This document shows, in pieces, positions 61,253-64,000 of a stretch of DNA of 64,000 bases. The notes below the pieces were generated by a model. It had not been told where the DNA came from and did not search any database. It saw only the letters and a list, made by a program, of their open reading frames with translations. Source of the DNA: UMGS687 sp964383665 (GTDB lineage Bacteria > Bacillota > Clostridia > Christensenellales > UBA1242); assembly GCA_964383665.1 (NCBI GenBank), contig CAYLHO010000002.1, positions 141,960 through 205,959 on the forward strand, written 5' to 3'. Numbering within the stretch: position 1 is the stretch's first letter; every line of letters begins with the position of its first letter. The position numbers and the translations under genes were made by a program.

Positions 61253-62881
61253 ATGAATAAAAAATATGTTAAACAAAATGGCGTTGTTTTTACTCCTACT
61301 AATTTAGCAAACTTTATGAGTAGTAAAATATTTGAAAATATTACAATAGCTAAAACAGAAGAAATAACAATTATTGAGCCTGCCGCTGGGAATGGATCAC
61401 TAATTGAATCTGTTTTGAAAAATGCCATTGAAAATGGTTACAAAAAAATAAAAATTTATGCTTTTGATATTGATATATCTTTATTAAATAATTTAAAAAG
61501 TAGAATCAATCATTTATATCCCTATGTAAACATCGTATGTATTTGCCAAGATTTTATAGATTTTGCATCAAATAATAATACAATTTATGCAGACATTATT
61601 ATTTCAAATCCTCCATATGTTAGAACTCAATATATAGATAAAAGATATCTAGATTTTGCAAAAGATAAAATGGGATTAAATGGGAAAATAGATTTATATC
61701 AAATATTTATTTGTATGCTTAATAAGGTTTTAAAACCAAATGCTTTAATATCAATAGTAATATCAAATAAATTTATCATTAACAAAACAGGACAAGCATT
61801 AAGACATTATTTGTATAATAATTATGAAATTAAAGAAATCTATGATTTTGGTGATACAAAATTATTTAATGCCGCAGTATTGCCAGCAGTATTAGTGTTA
61901 AAAAATTCTAATCAGCACTTAAATAAAGATGTAAACTATATATCTATATATAGTGATAGTTATGAAAACAATTCAAATTCATTAGAAGTTTTTGATGCGA
62001 TAAATAATAAGGTTGATTTTTTTATACAAAACTCTATTAAATATAAGATTAACTATGGAAAATTGCATAACAATTCTGGGAATTGGCATCTCCAAAACAA
62101 TGAAAACGAGGATTTTTTGAATAATGTTTCAAAGCAAACAAAATATAGGTTTGCGGATTTTGCCAAGATAAGGGTTGGAATAAAAACAACTGCTGATAAA
62201 GTATTTATATCTAATGATTGGGATAGATTGGGAAAAGACAAACCAGAACTATTAAAACCCTTAATAACACATAATATTGCTGGACAATATTATGGCAAAA
62301 AAGATAATTCTTATTATGTATTATATCCATATGTAAAAGATGGAGATAAGTCTATATGTGTAAATTTAGATGATTATCCTAATTCAAAAAAGTATTTACA
62401 AACTCATTATGAAACATTGGCTAATAGAAAATATATAAATAACAGCAACAAAAAGTGGTTTGAAATTTGGGTGCCTCATTCTTTACAAAAATGGGAAAAA
62501 TCTAAAATAGTATTTAGAGATATAACTGAACATCCAATGTTTTGGATTGCAAATAAAAATGAAATCGTTAATGGTGATTGTTATTGGTTTGATTTTTATG
62601 ACAATATTACAGAAGATATTTTTTACTTAATACTAGCTATAGCAAATTCAGCATTTATTGAAAAATATTATGATATAAAATTCAATAACAAATTATATTC
62701 AAAACGAAGAAGATTTATGACTCAGTATGTTGAAAATTTCCCAATCTTTTCGGAAGATTTAATAGAAGCTAAACAAATCGTTAAAATTTTAAAAAAATCA
62801 TCATTAGTAGGGTTTTTAACTAATGATGAAATTGAACAAATAAACACTTTAGTTGAACAGGGATTTAATCAAAGAAGTTAG
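61253..62881 (+). CDS. Type II N6-adenine DNA methyltransferase (Eco57I/TaqI-like)
   Basis: The 542-residue protein has SAM motif I EPAAGNGSL (42-50) and catalytic motif IV NPPY (119-122), the N6-adenine type. The C-terminal ~250 residues look like a TaqI-type target recognition domain, with KIRVGIKTTADKVF near 295-310. Codon use is unlike its neighbours: many ATA, AGA and AAT codons and fewer GTT, indicating transfer. It converges with the endonuclease gene, with which its 3' end overlaps by 17 bases. Together they form a restriction-modification system; the target sequence is unknown. Confidence 0.87.
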   Translation: MNKKYVKQNGVVFTPTNLANFMSSKIFENITIAKTEEITIIEPAAGNGSLIESVLKNAIENGYKKIKIYAFDIDISLLNNLKSRINHLYPYVNIVCICQDFIDFASNNNTIYADIIISNPPYVRTQYIDKRYLDFAKDKMGLNGKIDLYQIFICMLNKVLKPNALISIVISNKFIINKTGQALRHYLYNNYEIKEIYDFGDTKLFNAAVLPAVLVLKNSNQHLNKDVNYISIYSDSYENNSNSLEVFDAINNKVDFFIQNSIKYKINYGKLHNNSGNWHLQNNENEDFLNNVSKQTKYRFADFAKIRVGIKTTADKVFISNDWDRLGKDKPELLKPLITHNIAGQYYGKKDNSYYVLYPYVKDGDKSICVNLDDYPNSKKYLQTHYETLANRKYINNSNKKWFEIWVPHSLQKWEKSKIVFRDITEHPMFWIANKNEIVNGDCYWFDFYDNITEDIFYLILAIANSAFIEKYYDIKFNNKLYSKRRRFMTQYVENFPIFSEDLIEAKQIVKILKKSSLVGFLTNDEIEQINTLVEQGFNQRS

Positions 62882-63845
62882 TTGGCAAGATTATTTGAAG
62901 CTTAGCATTTTTTAAATTCCCACCGAATAAAGTAAATATGTTAAAGAAGTTTTCACCAGACACAATGATATAGTCATCAATACACACTTTTTCATCAAGA
63001 TTTCTATGAGCAGTAATAATTAAATAACGACACATCGCTGTTGTTATTTTTTTATTATTAAAAACAATATTTATATCTATATTCTCATCGGGTTTATGTA
63101 ATCCTAAATCAATGGTTGGTGACATTTGAAATTTAACTTCGAGTAATTGATTTTTAATATCTGGGAATTGTCCGTTATCGTGAAAATCTTTATATCCAAG
63201 CAAACTGCAAACTAATCTGTGAGCTTCATCTGCTCTAGTTCGTTCTTGAATTAAACTTTGATTGTTGATAGTCATTCCTTTCAAAACATTTAATTTATTG
63301 TATAAAGATTCGATTGACAAAAAAGTTTCATTATTAGGATTATCGGTTGGTGAAAAGTTTTCAATATTATTTAAAGCATTGTTATTTTCAGAAAATTGTA
63401 AAGCTGTTGAATCTTTTGTAGAATGAATAGTTATTGGATTAGGAATTTTAGCTTGATATTTAATGGTTAATTTACCAGTAGTATCTAATTTTAATAAGTC
63501 TCCACCTGTAATAATCTTGATTTTTCGTATAACATCTATTTCATCTATTTTTATAAGAACATATCTGCGATTTATATCAATATCATCATTCCAAATTTGC
63601 AAGTTGTTTGATTTTTGAACATAGACATCAAAATTTTGACACGGAAACTTGGGTTTCGTTTTTATAAAAGATTTTGGGATATCATATTCTAACGCTTCAC
63701 ATATTAATACTTTTATAACTTTCGAGCGTGTTCGTAAAGGTAATCCATTTAAAGACACCCCTAACAACTTATTATTAAGTTTATTTAACAATTCTGCATC
63801 AGTCAATAATTCATCTTCTTTAAAAACATAAATATTCTTATTCAT
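62865..63845 (-). CDS. Probable type II restriction endonuclease
   Basis: This 326-residue protein contains FPDIKNQLLEVKFQ (D229, E236, K238), which fits the PD-(D/E)xK nuclease motif, and it lies tail-to-tail with an adenine methyltransferase. No known endonuclease family is recognised with certainty from the rest. Codon use is AT-rich like the methyltransferase. AAGGAG precedes the ATG at 63845, and an extended -10 (TGTTATACT) lies upstream. The cognate methylase and nuclease motif together make restriction the best explanation. Confidence 0.75.
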   Translation of the reverse strand: MNKNIYVFKEDELLTDAELLNKLNNKLLGVSLNGLPLRTRSKVIKVLICEALEYDIPKSFIKTKPKFPCQNFDVYVQKSNNLQIWNDDIDINRRYVLIKIDEIDVIRKIKIITGGDLLKLDTTGKLTIKYQAKIPNPITIHSTKDSTALQFSENNNALNNIENFSPTDNPNNETFLSIESLYNKLNVLKGMTINNQSLIQERTRADEAHRLVCSLLGYKDFHDNGQFPDIKNQLLEVKFQMSPTIDLGLHKPDENIDINIVFNNKKITTAMCRYLIITAHRNLDEKVCIDDYIIVSGENFFNIFTLFGGNLKNAKLQIILPTNFFD

Positions 63846-63942
63846 TTTATAACTCCTTCTTTTGCTAATTTCAGTATAACATAAAACTTTAAAGATTGTA
63901 TTAAAATTCTAAAAAAATTAAAAAAAATTAAAATGGCAGTTA

Positions 63943-64000
63943 GGCGTGTGCTTGTCATATACAAGTGCTCTCGCTTCGCTCGAGCAGACAAGCACACGCC
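63943..64000. repeat. GC-rich 14-bp inverted repeat at window end
   Basis: GGCGTGTGCTTGTC (63943-63956) and GACAAGCACACGCC (63987-64000) are perfect inverse copies around a 30-base loop that itself contains an imperfect inner palindrome (TGCTC...GAGCA). The composition contrasts sharply with the adjacent AT-rich sequence. It could be a folded repeat element, the end of a mobile unit or a cruciform. The arm may extend past the window. Confidence 0.8.

Noticed and set aside
61047..61256. Open frame starting within the tRNA-Leu gene
   Set aside because: It overlaps the tRNA and its terminator and has no ribosome site or recognisable product.
63938..64000. Integron attC-like site (GTTAGGC beside a folded repeat)
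   Set aside because: An attC site starts with RYYYAAC and ends with GTTRRRY; here GTTAGGC is on the outer left side in the wrong orientation, and there is no integrase or cassette array.

Overview
The window is bacterial chromosome from a low-GC, Gram-positive-type organism. The evidence is strong GGAGG-type ribosome sites, many TTG starts, TTGACA/TATAAT promoters, a SipW-type (Ser/His) signal peptidase next to a TasA-like secreted protein, the sporulation-family pair yqfC-yqfD, a SpoIVFB-like M50 protease and ClpC. TGA is used as a stop codon and TGG for Trp, so the code is standard (table 11) and not the mycoplasma code. The best guess is an uncultured Clostridia-like Firmicute; I would not name a genus.

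Layout. (1) 1-5590, leftward: a truncated DUF6273-like/MoxR AAA+ ATPase, then a MarR regulator and a MacB/FtsX-type ABC transporter. The transporter gene runs directly into a 63-codon remnant of a nitroreductase gene. (2) 5850-16700, rightward: an operon of an ABC-2 ATPase, its permease and a 2792-residue surface protein built from six ~355-residue Ig-like super-repeats plus a beta-helix-like end. (3) 16700-21800: a small unknown gene, a Cof-type HAD phosphatase and a heterodimeric ABC exporter with one degenerate ATP site. (4) 22000-23540: the TasA-like protein and SipW. (5) 23540-25420: a winged-helix/HATPase/DUF4325 regulator and a divergent HD-domain gene, separated by six 14-bp operators phased every 21-22 bp. 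This is the most interesting regulatory structure in the window. (6) 25480-29660: division cluster ftsQ - unknown membrane protein - ftsA - ftsZ. (7) 29720-34040: gpmI and a solitary PrgI/VirB4 fusion ATPase. (8) 34040-42720, leftward housekeeping block: greA (with a leader hairpin that looks like an attenuator), a small unknown gene, rimI-tsaB-tsaE, a PAP2 phosphatase, a ComEC-like beta-lactamase-fold protein, cysS, a DUF4132-like protein and the M50 protease. (9) 42800-46610: an orphan SsuA/THI5-like lipoprotein, a GPH-type sugar transporter and a CofE-like ligase. (10) 46640-52910: clpC, a YtxH-like protein, yqfC-yqfD, ybeY-era and a small unknown gene. (11) 52970-60823: ileS, an RlmI-like methyltransferase, an RluA-type pseudouridine synthase, pepF and a U32/TrhP-type protein. 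(12) 60945-64000: tRNA-Leu with anticodon AAG, followed by a compositionally foreign type II restriction-modification pair and a GC-rich inverted repeat at the very end.

Themes. RNA modification and translation genes are concentrated in regions 8, 10 and 11. Export and cell-surface functions (three ABC systems, the giant Ig protein, TasA/SipW) dominate the first 24 kb. Several genes (ftsQ, gpmI, ybeY) have a -10 element placed so that transcription should begin at or next to the ATG, with no ribosome site, so leaderless mRNAs appear to be used. Convergent genes share short bidirectional terminators.
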